NCBI GenBank assembly: GCA_964512645.1
Contig: CAZEJS010000001.1
Span: 129,489-193,488, forward strand
Length of the DNA: 64,000 nucleotides
Direction of reading: 5' to 3'
Source: CAZEJS01 sp964512645
Lineage (GTDB): Bacteria; Actinomycetota; Geothermincolia; Fen-727; Anoxymicrobiaceae
Below, one piece after another: positions 17,124 through 26,084 of this stretch. The first letter of the stretch is position 1; each line of letters opens with the position of its first letter. The notes beneath the pieces were generated by a model, which worked only from the letters and a program-made list of their open reading frames with translations, did not search any database and was not told the DNA's origin. Position numbers and translations under genes: made by a program.

Positions 17124-18206
17124 TCAGCTCCCGAACGCCTTTTTCGCCAGGGCCTCCAGCTCCTCGTTGAAGTCGGCGTACTCCTCCATGTAGCTGGGAT
17201 GGCCGGTGTCGGGCACGATGCGGAGCCTGGCGCCGGGCATCTGTTCCTTCATGCGGACGGACACCTCCGGCCTGGTGAGCTTGTCTTTCTCGCCGACCCA
17301 TATCAACACCGGTATGCCCGACCTCACGAGCGCCTCCATGCTGGTCGGCTTCTCGCTGCGGAACAGGCCGAGGCCCGCCCGGCACGCTCCCTTCATGGAC
17401 GTCTTGCGCGCCATCTCCTGGATGTATTCCATCTGCGTGAGAGAAGCCCCGCTTCCGTACCCCAGGTACCTGGTGGCCAGCAGGAACGGGGAGGTGCCGA
17501 CCAGGACGTCCTTGACGCCGTCGGAGAAGCTCGGGTGCCCCGCCAGCCACCTGAAAGCCGGCTCGACCAGGGGCTTCCGGAGCGCGCCGACGGCCCCTCC
17601 GAGCATCATTGTCTCGTGCATCGGCACGTTCGAAGTGTCCACCAGCGCCACGCCCTTCACCCTTCCACCGGCTTCCGCGGGGTAGAGCTCCAGGAACTTG
17701 AGGATGGACATTCCCCCCATGCTGTGCCCGACCAGCAACACCGGCTCGTCCCCGGCGCAGGCGTCCAGGACCGCCTTCAGGTCGGATGCGAGCTGCTCCA
17801 GGGTGAAACATGTTCCGTCCGGGCAGTCGCTGCGCCTGTGCCCGCGCTGGTCGAAGCAGATCATTCTGAACCGGTCGGCAAGGAGTTTCTTCTGGTAGTG
17901 CCACATGTCGGTGTTGCAGAACCATCCGTGCACCAGCACCAGGGTCGGCCCGGTTCCGATCTCCTCGACATAGATCCTCGTGCCGTCCTGGCTCCTGATG
18001 TACCGCCCCTTCTCGCCGAGGGGCTCGGAGAGCTTCTCACCGGTCTCGGGGTCCGGCTTCCTGCGCAGACGCCAGGCGGCCGCGCGGGTCGCGGCCGGCA
18101 GCAGCGCGGCAAGCCCGAGGCCGACCATCCACCTCCTGCCTCTGCGGCTCTTCGAATGGAGGGCCGTCCGTCCGTCCGTCAACCGATCCGCGTATTCCGT
18201 ACCCAT
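17124..18206 (-). CDS. alpha/beta-fold hydrolase with N-terminal membrane segment
   Basis: 360 residues. A basic N-terminus and one hydrophobic segment (WMVGLGLAALLPAATRAAAW) are followed by an alpha/beta hydrolase: oxyanion region VLVHGWFCNTD, nucleophile elbow GHSMGG, an acidic residue in VGEKDKL, and the catalytic His in DTGHPSYME. The insert between strands 6 and 7 (cap) is long. AAGGGAG precedes the ATG. Likely a membrane-anchored esterase or lipase-like enzyme; substrate cannot be read. It is 107 bases behind the HD protein and may have its own promoter. Confidence 0.85.
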   Translation of the reverse strand: MGTEYADRLTDGRTALHSKSRRGRRWMVGLGLAALLPAATRAAAWRLRRKPDPETGEKLSEPLGEKGRYIRSQDGTRIYVEEIGTGPTLVLVHGWFCNTDMWHYQKKLLADRFRMICFDQRGHRRSDCPDGTCFTLEQLASDLKAVLDACAGDEPVLLVGHSMGGMSILKFLELYPAEAGGRVKGVALVDTSNVPMHETMMLGGAVGALRKPLVEPAFRWLAGHPSFSDGVKDVLVGTSPFLLATRYLGYGSGASLTQMEYIQEMARKTSMKGACRAGLGLFRSEKPTSMEALVRSGIPVLIWVGEKDKLTRPEVSVRMKEQMPGARLRIVPDTGHPSYMEEYADFNEELEALAKKAFGS

Positions 18207-18313
18207 CGCTCCCTTCGACTTTCTCCCAGGAGTCGCCGTGTGGACCGGGGGCGTTCCCCGTCGTGTTCTGGAGCGTGCCCTGCGGCAGCGTCCGGCGCGG
18301 GGCCCGTCGGATC

Positions 18314-19765
18314 TCAGCGGCCCCGCCCGTCCATTCTACCCTTAAAGTCCGGCGCCAGGAATTCCAGCGCCTCCCCGCGGCTGGCAACGGTGCATTCACG
18401 CTGGGCGACCCTCGCTTCGAAGAGGGCCCGGGCCACCCCCGGACCGGGCGCCACCCCGGCGTGCACCATGACGTCACGTCCATCGACCAGCGGCGGACAC
18501 CGCCTCAGCCAGAACCAGTCGGCCAGCACGCGCGAGGCCACCCGGGAGTACCGCTCGACGGCCTCCTCGGTGGAAGCCTCGCCCCTGGTTGCCAGCCTGT
18601 CCGCGAGTGAGAGCAGCACTACCTCCACGCAGTGGGAGCCCATCTCCATGGCCGCCTTGAGCCTCGCTGCGGTCGTCTCGCCCTCCTTGATGAGGTGGCC
18701 GATGCGCATGTGGTCGCCCACTATGCCACGGAGGTGCCCGGCCCCCCTTCGTCCCAGGCCCAGGCGCGAGGCGACGGACCAGGCCAGGCCCGCCCCCACG
18801 GACTGGTGCCCGCGGAACCTGATGCGCCCCGTAGGCTCCACCGTGCGCGTCTGAGGCTTGCCGAGGTCGTGGACCAGGCCGGCGAACGCCAGAAAGGCGC
18901 GCCTGTCGACACCGCCTTCCACCGTCTCCGCCAGGTGACGGGTGATGTCGCCCGAGTGCGCGCGGAATCGCGACGCGGGTTCCTCCATCATCTCCTCCAG
19001 CCTGTCGAGGGTCTCCATCGTGTGCCCCCAGACGTCGAGGTGGTGGAAGTAGTTCTGGGGGACGTCGTAGATCGCCTCGACCTCGGGCAGAAGGGCCCCC
19101 AGGGCACCCGTCCGGCGCAGGAAACCGGATACCTCGGAAAGCCCCGTTCCCGAGTAGAGGCGCGACAGCACCCGCCACGTCCGCCGCGGGGGCACTCGCC
19201 CCACCAAGCCGGAGGCGCGCCGCAGCGCGCCCATCGTGTCGGCGTCCGGCTCCAGGCCGAACCGCGCCCGCAACCCCGCCGCCAGGAAGCACCTGGAGGG
19301 ATCGTCGAACAGCGCTTCCTCCACCGGAACCCGCAGCACCCCGGCCCGGAGGTCGGACAGGCCGCCCAGCGGGTCGATGAGCGTTCGCGGGGAAGGTTCG
19401 AAGAGGTCTATTCCCATCGCCAGCACTGTGAAGGCGGCGCCTGCAAGGTGAGACGTGACGCCCGGTCCTTCGATACCAACGAGGGTTACCGGGCGCGCCG
19501 ATCCCGGGTTCAACACCACCGCGCCCCCGGAACCGGGGACGCGCCTCCACCCGGTGCGCCCCTCGAGGACCATCGAGGCGTCTTCGACCGACGCGCAGGC
19601 CAGCATGATGCCCCCGGGGGAGCGCCCCGCGAGAGACTCCAGCACGTACTCCCCGCAGGCGTAAGCGCCGCCCGGGCCCGTCCCGCCCAGAGCGTCCGCG
19701 ACCGCTTCCAGAAGGGGGTCTCCCTCGCCGACAGCCACGCCGGGACTCCTGTCCGGCGGCGTCAC
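18314..19765 (-). CDS. degenerate poly(A)-polymerase/CCA-transferase-like protein with HD domain
   Basis: 483 residues. Residues 110-175 align with the class II nucleotidyltransferase core (FTVLAMGIDL, LIDPLGGLSDLRAG, FDDPSRCFLAAGLRARFG), followed by the RNA-binding helical domain. A phosphohydrolase HD domain comes next (His248 and H299-D300 in VHDLGKPQTR). The catalytic head is ruined: where active enzymes read GGxVRD...DIDL, this protein has CGEYVLESLAGRSPGGIML, lacking both the DxD metal ligands and the glycine turn. It is therefore probably not a CCA-adding enzyme. An HD phosphohydrolase acting on RNA ends or nucleotides is the best guess. GTG start at 19765; ribosome site weak. Confidence 0.8.
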   Translation of the reverse strand: MTPPDRSPGVAVGEGDPLLEAVADALGGTGPGGAYACGEYVLESLAGRSPGGIMLACASVEDASMVLEGRTGWRRVPGSGGAVVLNPGSARPVTLVGIEGPGVTSHLAGAAFTVLAMGIDLFEPSPRTLIDPLGGLSDLRAGVLRVPVEEALFDDPSRCFLAAGLRARFGLEPDADTMGALRRASGLVGRVPPRRTWRVLSRLYSGTGLSEVSGFLRRTGALGALLPEVEAIYDVPQNYFHHLDVWGHTMETLDRLEEMMEEPASRFRAHSGDITRHLAETVEGGVDRRAFLAFAGLVHDLGKPQTRTVEPTGRIRFRGHQSVGAGLAWSVASRLGLGRRGAGHLRGIVGDHMRIGHLIKEGETTAARLKAAMEMGSHCVEVVLLSLADRLATRGEASTEEAVERYSRVASRVLADWFWLRRCPPLVDGRDVMVHAGVAPGPGVARALFEARVAQRECTVASRGEALEFLAPDFKGRMDGRGR

Positions 19766-19787
19766 GCCATTCCGTCCGGAGCGCCGG

Positions 19788-20210
19788 TCAGTCCCTCCGC
19801 CACTTGACCCTCGCGAAAGTGTCCTTCTTCTGCCACTTTATCTCCAGGTCTCCCTTGAATGCCTTCTCCACCTTTTTGCCAATCTTCTCCGCCAGGTGCT
19901 CGTCCGTCGTCTCGATCACCAGGCTTCCCTCCCCCCGGGTCGATGACAGTATCCGTGCGGCCACGTTCCGCCTCCGGGCGTCCCGGGCCACCCTCCCGAC
20001 CAGGTTTTCTATCTCCTCGAAGTGAGACTCCAGGAACCCGCCCTCGAGCGTGACGACCCCTTCGACCTGTTTCCTCTCCAGGCGCAGGTCTCCGGGGCAG
20101 AGGCGCTCCTCGCGCCGGCCGTCGCCGAAAGCCTTCCTGAGTTCCTCTTCCGGTTCGGGAACCCAGCGCTCGCCGTCCCATATCGCTCCACATCGAGGGC
20201 AGAGTTTCAT
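19788..20210 (-). CDS. BCAM0308-like protein (zinc-ribbon remnant plus RNA-binding-like fold)
   Basis: 140 residues, resembling the BCAM0308 family of small proteins with an N-terminal zinc ribbon and an NMD3-like C-terminal part (LVIETTDEHLAEKIGKKVEKA, ...FARVKWRRD). The first half-ribbon CPRCG is intact but the second pair is reduced to a single Cys (ERLCPGDL), so zinc binding is doubtful. ATG at 20210 overlaps the alr stop (ATGA), so it is coupled to alr. Function unknown; ribosome or RNA quality control is an inference from the NMD3 likeness. Confidence 0.7.
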   Translation of the reverse strand: MKLCPRCGAIWDGERWVPEPEEELRKAFGDGRREERLCPGDLRLERKQVEGVVTLEGGFLESHFEEIENLVGRVARDARRRNVAARILSSTRGEGSLVIETTDEHLAEKIGKKVEKAFKGDLEIKWQKKDTFARVKWRRD

Positions 20211-21385
20211 CGGCCGCCTCCCTTGTCTCCTTCGACGAACACCCGCGGCACCCGCGAGCTGATCATGCAGACAATCTCGTAGTTGATCGTCCCCATCTTC
20301 GCGGCTACTTCTTCGGCGGTGATCCGCTCGCTCCCCTCGGCCCCGATGAGAACGAAAGGTGAGCCCGGCGCGGCATCCTCGTCACCGAGGTCGGCCATGC
20401 AGACGTCCATGCAAACGGTCCCCACCAGCGGCCTCCTCCGGCCGCCGACAAGGACGTCCGCCCTGCCGGAGAGCAGCCTCGACCACCCGTCGGCGTACCC
20501 GACGGGAAGCGTGACGATCGTCGAGGTTTTTTCCGGGGCGTAGGTGAGCCCGTAGCTGATGCCCTCGCCCGCAGGGACCGTCTTCACGAAAGACACTTCA
20601 CCGCGAAGCGTCAGGGCGGGCTCCAGGCCGGGCACACCGCCCGTAGACTGCGACGGGTCCAGCCCGAGCATCGCGATCCCGACACGCACCATGTCGTAAT
20701 GGCTCCGGGCCTCCGACATCAGCGCGGCGCTGTTGGCGGCGTGCCTCACGAGCCGGCGGCCCAGCGCCATGTCGGCGGCGGCGGCGGCGCCTTCGAAGCG
20801 ATCGAGCTGTTCGGCGGTGAAAGGGTGTCCGGCCCTGTCCGCCACTGCCAGGTGGGTGTAGATGCCGGTAACCTCAACTCCTTCGAGCCGGTCGATGGCG
20901 GCCGCGAACTCCGCGGTCTTCTCCGGGGGGACCCCCACCCTGTGCATCCCCGAGTCCACCTTCACGTGGACCGCGGCCTTCCTGCCCAGCGCGTCCGCCG
21001 CGCCCGCCAGCGCGCGGGCGTACTCCTCGGTGTAGACCGAGCATACGACGTCCGCCTCGACGGCCCCGCGCGCGCCGCTCGCCGGCGGCTCGAACAACAG
21101 GTACACCGGGCAGTCGATCCGGGCCGCCCGGAGCTCCAGGGCCTCTTCCAGGAGCGCAACGCCCAGGCAATCGGCCCCCGCTTCGAGCGCCGCCCCGGCC
21201 ACAGGCACCGCTCCGTGGCCGTACGCGTCGGCCTTCACCACCGCCATGAATGCGCAACCGGCCCCGATGAGCCCGCGCAGATGGCCGACGTTGTGCCGGA
21301 TGCGGTCGAGGTCCACCTCGGCCCACAGTGGCCTTACGACTCCGCCTCCCGGCGAGCCCCGCCTGCCTTCGCCCGCCAGGCTCAT
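20207..21385 (-). CDS. alr: alanine racemase
   Basis: PLP enzyme that makes D-alanine for peptidoglycan, 392 residues. The PLP lysine is in AVVKADAYGHG; the catalytic tyrosine region reads GISYGLTYAPE and the end has VGTVCMDVCMADLGD. The ATG at 21385 overlaps the CBS gene stop (ATGA) with GGAGGA upstream. The first 16 residues are not conserved in the family. The order alr followed later by tsaE is common in Gram-positive bacteria. Confidence 0.96.
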   Translation of the reverse strand: MSLAGEGRRGSPGGGVVRPLWAEVDLDRIRHNVGHLRGLIGAGCAFMAVVKADAYGHGAVPVAGAALEAGADCLGVALLEEALELRAARIDCPVYLLFEPPASGARGAVEADVVCSVYTEEYARALAGAADALGRKAAVHVKVDSGMHRVGVPPEKTAEFAAAIDRLEGVEVTGIYTHLAVADRAGHPFTAEQLDRFEGAAAAADMALGRRLVRHAANSAALMSEARSHYDMVRVGIAMLGLDPSQSTGGVPGLEPALTLRGEVSFVKTVPAGEGISYGLTYAPEKTSTIVTLPVGYADGWSRLLSGRADVLVGGRRRPLVGTVCMDVCMADLGDEDAAPGSPFVLIGAEGSERITAEEVAAKMGTINYEIVCMISSRVPRVFVEGDKGGGR

Positions 21386-21870
21386 TCCTCCTCCGTTCCC
21401 AGGACGGGGATGTCCCTGCTGATCAACCTGACAATGTCGGCCATGGTCAGCATGCCGACCAGCCGCCCGTCCTCGAGCACGGGCAGCCTCTTGAGCTTCC
21501 GGCGGGTCATGAGGGTCGCGGCGTGCTCGACGGTCTCACCGGCATCTATGGTCACCACGTGCTCGCTCATAACCTCAGCGGCGGTCGCGGCGACGGCCCT
21601 GCGAAACTTTTCCTCGAACCTGTGCAGGCTGCCGGGCACGAACACGTACCCTGACAGGAAGCTGACGAACGAGGGGAACTCGACGTCGGACTCCTGCACG
21701 ACCAGGTCGCTCTCGGTGACGATCCCCAGCAGGTCGCCCTCCTCGTTCACCACCGGCAGCCCTCCGACGCGGCTGTCCACCATGATCTTCGCCACGTCGG
21801 TCACGCTCGTGCCGGGGGAAACGGTTATCGCGTCGCCTGTCATCGCCTCTTCGACCAGCACTTCTCTCAT
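21382..21870 (-). CDS. tandem CBS-domain protein
   Basis: 162 residues made of two CBS motifs: residues about 1-60 (MTGDAITVSPGTSVTDVAKIM, VNEEGDLLGIVTESDL) and about 95-155 (MSEHVVTIDAGETVEHAATLM, LEDGRLVGMLTMADIVRLI). Such Bateman modules bind adenine nucleotides such as AMP, ATP or SAM. A linker of about 30 residues separates them. No effector domain is attached, so it probably acts on a partner. It begins right after the nnr stop and overlaps alr by four bases, placing it in a metabolite-repair/cell-wall operon. Confidence 0.9.
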   Translation of the reverse strand: MREVLVEEAMTGDAITVSPGTSVTDVAKIMVDSRVGGLPVVNEEGDLLGIVTESDLVVQESDVEFPSFVSFLSGYVFVPGSLHRFEEKFRRAVAATAAEVMSEHVVTIDAGETVEHAATLMTRRKLKRLPVLEDGRLVGMLTMADIVRLISRDIPVLGTEEE

Positions 21871-23499
21871 TCAAGACCACCTTTCTTCCGGCACCCTGCG
21901 CAGCGCCAGGGGCAGGTGCCTTGCCACATCCCCGGCGGTCATCCCGACCCGGCCCTCCATCCGGGCGGCGAGGTCGCCCGCGTATCCGTGGAACCACGCG
22001 GCGGCGACCGCCGCCTCGAGAACTCCAAGGCCCTGTGCCAGCATCGAGGCCACACACCCGGTGAGCACGTCGCCCATCCCCGCGGTAGCCATCCCGGAGT
22101 TCCCGGTGGGGTTCACGTAGACGTCTCCGTCCGGCCCCGCCGTCACGGTCCCGGCCCCCTTGAGGACCACCACCGCTTCCCAATCCGCCGCCGCGCGCCG
22201 GGCGGCGCCTATCCTGTCCCTCTGCACCGCCTCCGCGTCGGTGCCGAGCAGCCTGGCCATCTCCCCGGGGTGCGGCGTGAGCACCAGGGGATGCCGCCGC
22301 TTCGCGAAAGCGTCCGTCGAGCCGGCCATGGCGTTCAGGCCGTCGGCGTCCAGCACCAGCGGGGCTTCGATTCCCGCGACAAGCCGCCTGGCGAGGTCCC
22401 GGGCTTCCGGCTCGGTGGACATTCCCGGCCCCAGGGCCACGGCAGAGGCGTTCCGGCCGCACTCCATGAGGACGTCCGCCGCCTCCAGGGACAGGCTCCT
22501 CCGTCGCCCCTGGGCCACCGGCACCGTTATGACCTCGGTCAGCTTCGTCTCCATGATGTCGCACAGGCCCTCGGGAACCGCGGCCCTGACCAGGCCGGCG
22601 CCGCTTCGCAGCGCCGCCTGCGCGCAAAGAGACACCGCGCCGCTCATGCCCGCCGACCCCCCGATGACCAGCACGTTCCCGCACGTCCCCTTGTGGGCGT
22701 CGGGTGGCCGGTGGGGCAGAAGGCCGTCCGCCTCCTCCTCGGTGGTCACGAATATCCGCGAGTCGGGCACATTTTCGACGAGCCTGTCGGGAATGCCGAT
22801 GTCGACTACGTCCATCTCACCGACGTGGCCCGCTCCGGGAAACTGGACCAGCCCCACCTTGGGCGCGGCGAACGTCACCGTCTTCTCCGCAACCACCGCC
22901 GGGCCCGCGACCGCGCCGGTGTCGCCCTCCACGCCGCTCGGTATGTCCACCGCCAGCACCGGCCTGCCGGAGGCGTTCACCGCGTCGATAACCCCGGCGA
23001 AAACGCCGGAGGCGGGGCCCTTGAAGCCGGTCCCGAAGAGGCAGTCGATTATCAGGTCGAACGCCGGCGCCGCCCGGGCGAACTCCGCGACCTCGCCGGG
23101 GTCGCTGAGCCACTGTACGACGACAGGGGTGCCCGGCAGACGCTCGAAGTTCGCGCGGGAATCCGGCGACAGGCAGTCCGGCCTCGTTGCCCCCACCACG
23201 CAGACGGACGCCTCGAACGAGGCGGAGAGGCGCCGGGCTGCTACCAGGCCGTCGCCGCCGTTGTTGCCCTTCCCGCAAACCACCGCGACCCGCCGCCCGG
23301 CACCGCAGGAGAGCATGTCCCTGGCGGCGCGGGCAACCCCCTCGCCGGCCCTTTCCATCAGCTCGAGCGAGGGAATGCCCTCCTCTTCGACGGCCATGCG
23401 GTCTATCCGCGCCATCTCCGACGGGAGGACGACCCTCAACGCGTCACACCACCCTCGCGTTCCGACTGATTCGATTTCAACCGTCCTCGCTCCCTTCAC
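21871..23499 (-). CDS. nnr: bifunctional NAD(P)H-hydrate epimerase / ADP-dependent dehydratase
   Basis: Repairs hydrated NADH and NADPH. The N-terminal YjeF epimerase domain (about 25-230) has CGKGNNGGDGLVAAR and DCLFGTGFKGPASG; the C-terminal ribokinase-fold dehydratase (about 250-535) has GNVLVIGGSAGMSGAV, LTPHPGEMARLLG and the catalytic GMGDVLTG. Length 542 is normal for the fusion. The GTG at 23499 overlaps the upstream gene by 23 bases; a TTG about 22 codons later, preceded by GAGGG, is a possible alternative. Confidence 0.95.
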   Translation of the reverse strand: MKGARTVEIESVGTRGWCDALRVVLPSEMARIDRMAVEEEGIPSLELMERAGEGVARAARDMLSCGAGRRVAVVCGKGNNGGDGLVAARRLSASFEASVCVVGATRPDCLSPDSRANFERLPGTPVVVQWLSDPGEVAEFARAAPAFDLIIDCLFGTGFKGPASGVFAGVIDAVNASGRPVLAVDIPSGVEGDTGAVAGPAVVAEKTVTFAAPKVGLVQFPGAGHVGEMDVVDIGIPDRLVENVPDSRIFVTTEEEADGLLPHRPPDAHKGTCGNVLVIGGSAGMSGAVSLCAQAALRSGAGLVRAAVPEGLCDIMETKLTEVITVPVAQGRRRSLSLEAADVLMECGRNASAVALGPGMSTEPEARDLARRLVAGIEAPLVLDADGLNAMAGSTDAFAKRRHPLVLTPHPGEMARLLGTDAEAVQRDRIGAARRAAADWEAVVVLKGAGTVTAGPDGDVYVNPTGNSGMATAGMGDVLTGCVASMLAQGLGVLEAAVAAAWFHGYAGDLAARMEGRVGMTAGDVARHLPLALRRVPEERWS

Positions 23500-24217
23500 G
23501 CCGGACCATCCCGCGCAGCCTGCTGAACACGGACTCCTTCTCCGTGGCGAGCCGGGCGGCCATGAGGTAACCGGCTCCGAGGAGGGCCGCCCCGGTGATC
23601 GACAGCACCGGCACCGCGGCCCAGAGGGGGGGCAGCATTGCCTCCAGGATGCTGGGCACGCGCCCGAGGGGCAGCACCAGCAGCAGAGCCGCCAGGAAGA
23701 AGATCGCGCTCGTCCCGCCCATGCACAGGCCCATCCCCCGTATCCCCCGGTCCCAGCCGCCGTCTCTCCCGGTCATCCTGCTGGAGAGCACCCCCCCGGA
23801 GGCCAGCGCGAACCCGGTCAGGACCCGCGCCGAGTTAGTGTAGAGCAGGATGCCCAGGTAGTACCCGACCCTCCTGGTGCCTTCGGCGGCGGACGCCATG
23901 GGCAACACCGCCGGGAAGTGCTTCACCGAGTTGGCCATGTCCACCAGGCATATCAGGAGCAGGCTCGAGCCGAGGATCAGGAACACGTGGGCAAGCCAGT
24001 TCACCGGCTGTCGCCCGGAACCCGGAACCCCGTCCCCCCGGCCTTCTTCCGGCACACCCGCGAACCCCGGCGGCTCGGATCCGGAACCCCGGCCCCAGGC
24101 GCCGGCGCCCGGCGATGTCCGCGACGGACCTCTTCCTTCCACCAGGGGGACGCCGCAGATGTGACACTCCGAGCAGCCGCACCTCTGTTCGCGTCCACAC
24201 TCAGGGCAGTAAGCCAT
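23477..24217 (-). CDS. zinc-ribbon multi-pass membrane protein
   Basis: 246 residues. Starts MAYCPECGREQRCGCSECHICG, a compact cysteine cluster able to bind one or two zinc ions, followed by about 45 Gly/Pro-rich residues and four hydrophobic segments (near 75-95, 120-145, 165-190 and 200-220). No known domain recognised. It lies between glmS and nnr with 21 bases and a 23-base overlap, so it is in the same operon. A membrane role linked to cell-envelope genes is only inferred from position. Confidence 0.75.
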   Translation of the reverse strand: MAYCPECGREQRCGCSECHICGVPLVEGRGPSRTSPGAGAWGRGSGSEPPGFAGVPEEGRGDGVPGSGRQPVNWLAHVFLILGSSLLLICLVDMANSVKHFPAVLPMASAAEGTRRVGYYLGILLYTNSARVLTGFALASGGVLSSRMTGRDGGWDRGIRGMGLCMGGTSAIFFLAALLLVLPLGRVPSILEAMLPPLWAAVPVLSITGAALLGAGYLMAARLATEKESVFSRLRGMVRREGSEDG

Positions 24218-24238
24218 GTCATCAATCCCGCCGGCGCA

Positions 24239-26068
24239 TCACTCGACGGTCACGGTCTTGGCCAGGTTCCTCGGCTGGTCGACGTTGCACCCCCGCATCT
24301 TCGCGATGTGGTAGGCGAGCAACTGCAGCGGCAGCACGGTCAGCAGGGGCGAGAGCATGTCAGAGGTGTCGGGCACCCACAATACGTCGTCGCACAGCTC
24401 CGCCATGAAGTCGTCGCCTTCCGTGGCCACCGCGAGGACGGGCGCACCGCGCGCCTTGACCTCCTCGATGTTGCTGACCATCTTCTCGTAGACGGAATCC
24501 CTGGGCGCCAGCGCGACCACGGGAACGTTCTCGTCGAGCAGCGCGATCGGCCCGTGCTTCATCTCGCCGGCGGGGTACCCCTCGGCGTGTATGTAGGATA
24601 TCTCCTTGAGCTTGAGCGCCCCCTCCATCGCGATTGGGTAGCTCACGCTCCGCCCGAGGAAGAGGAAATCGTCGCGGTCGTGGTAACGACGCGCCGCCGC
24701 GACAACCGCGCTGTCGTCCTCCAGCACCTTGCGCATCAAATCAGGCATCTCCCGAAGCGCCGCCACGTTCTTCTCGTACCTGGCGTCACGCAGGTGTCCC
24801 CGCAGCCTGCCCAGGCGCATCGCCAGCAGGTACACCGCAGTCATCTGGGCGCTGAACGTCTTGGTCGCCGCCACCCCTATCTCCGGGCCGGCGTGCGTAA
24901 AAATGGTGCCGCCGGCTTCGCGGGTCATCTGGCTGCCGACGGTGTTCACGATAGCGATGACCCGGGCACCCCTGCGCCGGGCCTCTCTGACCCCCGCAAG
25001 TGTGTCCATCGTCTCGCCGGACTGGCTTATCGCGACCACCAGGTCGTCGGAGGTCACCACCAGGTTCCTGTACCTGAACTCCGAGGCGACCTCTATCTCC
25101 ACCGGGAGCGCCGCCCAGCGCTCGAAGAGATACCTGGCGAGGAGGCCGGCGTGGAACGCGGTGCCGCACGCGACCACGACTATTCTGCGGAGGCAGCGGT
25201 CGGCTTCGGCCGAGAGTTCGATCTCCTCCATCTCGATCTCGCCGTCTTCGTTGAACTTGTCACCCATCGTGTCGGCGACGGCCTGTGGCTGTTCGTGGAT
25301 CTCCTTGAGCATGAAGTCCTCGTAACCGCCCTTCTCGGCGGCGTCGAGGTCCCAGTCCACGGTCACCGGATCGCGGACGACCTCGAGGCCCTCCAGCGTG
25401 GTCACGCCGTAACCGTGCAGGTCCACCGAGAGGATCTCGTCGTTCTCGAGGTAGATCACCTCCCTGGTGCTTGCGAGGAAAGCGGGCACCGCCGAGGCGA
25501 TGAAGTACTCACCCTCGCCGAGCCCCAGGCACAAGGGGCTGTCCCGCCTGGCGGCCACTATCGCACCCGGCTGGGCCGCGTGGACCGCGACGACGGCGAA
25601 GGAACCTTCGACGCGCAGAAGGCCCGCCCGCAGGGCCTCGCACAGATCGCCGTCGTAGTACTCCTCGATCAGGTGGGCCAGCGTCTCGGTGTCCGTCTGG
25701 GACTTGAAGACGTGGCCGCGGGCCTCCAGTTCCGACCGCAAGGCGGCGTGGTTCTCGATGATGCCGTTGTGGACAAGAGCGACGTCGCCCCTGCAGTCGA
25801 ACTGAGGATGGGCGTTGACCTGATTCGGCACCCCGTGGGTTGCCCACCTGGTATGCCCGATGCCCACTGACCCGGCCTGAGTTACGCCGGAAAGAGCCGC
25901 CTCCATGGCGTCCAGGTTTCCCACGACCTTGACGCAGGACATCTCTCCGGCCGGAGACACCACGCAGATGCCCGCCGAGTCGTATCCCCTGTACTCGAGC
26001 TTCCTCAAGCCGCCGAAGAGTATCGGCTGCGCCTCCCTGCCTCCCAGGTAACCCACGATACCGCACAT
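24239..26068 (-). CDS. glmS: glutamine-fructose-6-phosphate aminotransferase (isomerizing)
   Basis: Makes glucosamine-6-phosphate, the first step to UDP-GlcNAc. The Ntn amidotransferase domain begins at Cys2 (MCGIVGYLG) and carries LEYRGYDSAGI and GHTRWATHG. Two SIS sugar-isomerase domains follow (AISQSGETMDTLA; FLGRSVSYPIAMEGALKLKE). The C-terminus is the conserved DQPRNLAKTVTVE. Length 609 is standard. glmM is directly upstream (16 bases). I see no glmS ribozyme: the short glmM-glmS gap leaves no room for one. Confidence 0.98.
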   Translation of the reverse strand: MCGIVGYLGGREAQPILFGGLRKLEYRGYDSAGICVVSPAGEMSCVKVVGNLDAMEAALSGVTQAGSVGIGHTRWATHGVPNQVNAHPQFDCRGDVALVHNGIIENHAALRSELEARGHVFKSQTDTETLAHLIEEYYDGDLCEALRAGLLRVEGSFAVVAVHAAQPGAIVAARRDSPLCLGLGEGEYFIASAVPAFLASTREVIYLENDEILSVDLHGYGVTTLEGLEVVRDPVTVDWDLDAAEKGGYEDFMLKEIHEQPQAVADTMGDKFNEDGEIEMEEIELSAEADRCLRRIVVVACGTAFHAGLLARYLFERWAALPVEIEVASEFRYRNLVVTSDDLVVAISQSGETMDTLAGVREARRRGARVIAIVNTVGSQMTREAGGTIFTHAGPEIGVAATKTFSAQMTAVYLLAMRLGRLRGHLRDARYEKNVAALREMPDLMRKVLEDDSAVVAAARRYHDRDDFLFLGRSVSYPIAMEGALKLKEISYIHAEGYPAGEMKHGPIALLDENVPVVALAPRDSVYEKMVSNIEEVKARGAPVLAVATEGDDFMAELCDDVLWVPDTSDMLSPLLTVLPLQLLAYHIAKMRGCNVDQPRNLAKTVTVE

Positions 26069-26084
26069 GGTCTCCCTCTTCCGT

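Noticed and set aside
22160..25870. A 1236-codon open frame on the plus strand
   Set aside because: It lies antisense to nnr, the zinc-ribbon gene and glmS, all clearly real. The composition is that of a GC-rich shadow frame with no domain pattern.
26069..26084. Possible glmS ribozyme upstream of glmS
   Set aside because: The gap between glmM and glmS is only 16 bases, too short for the ribozyme.
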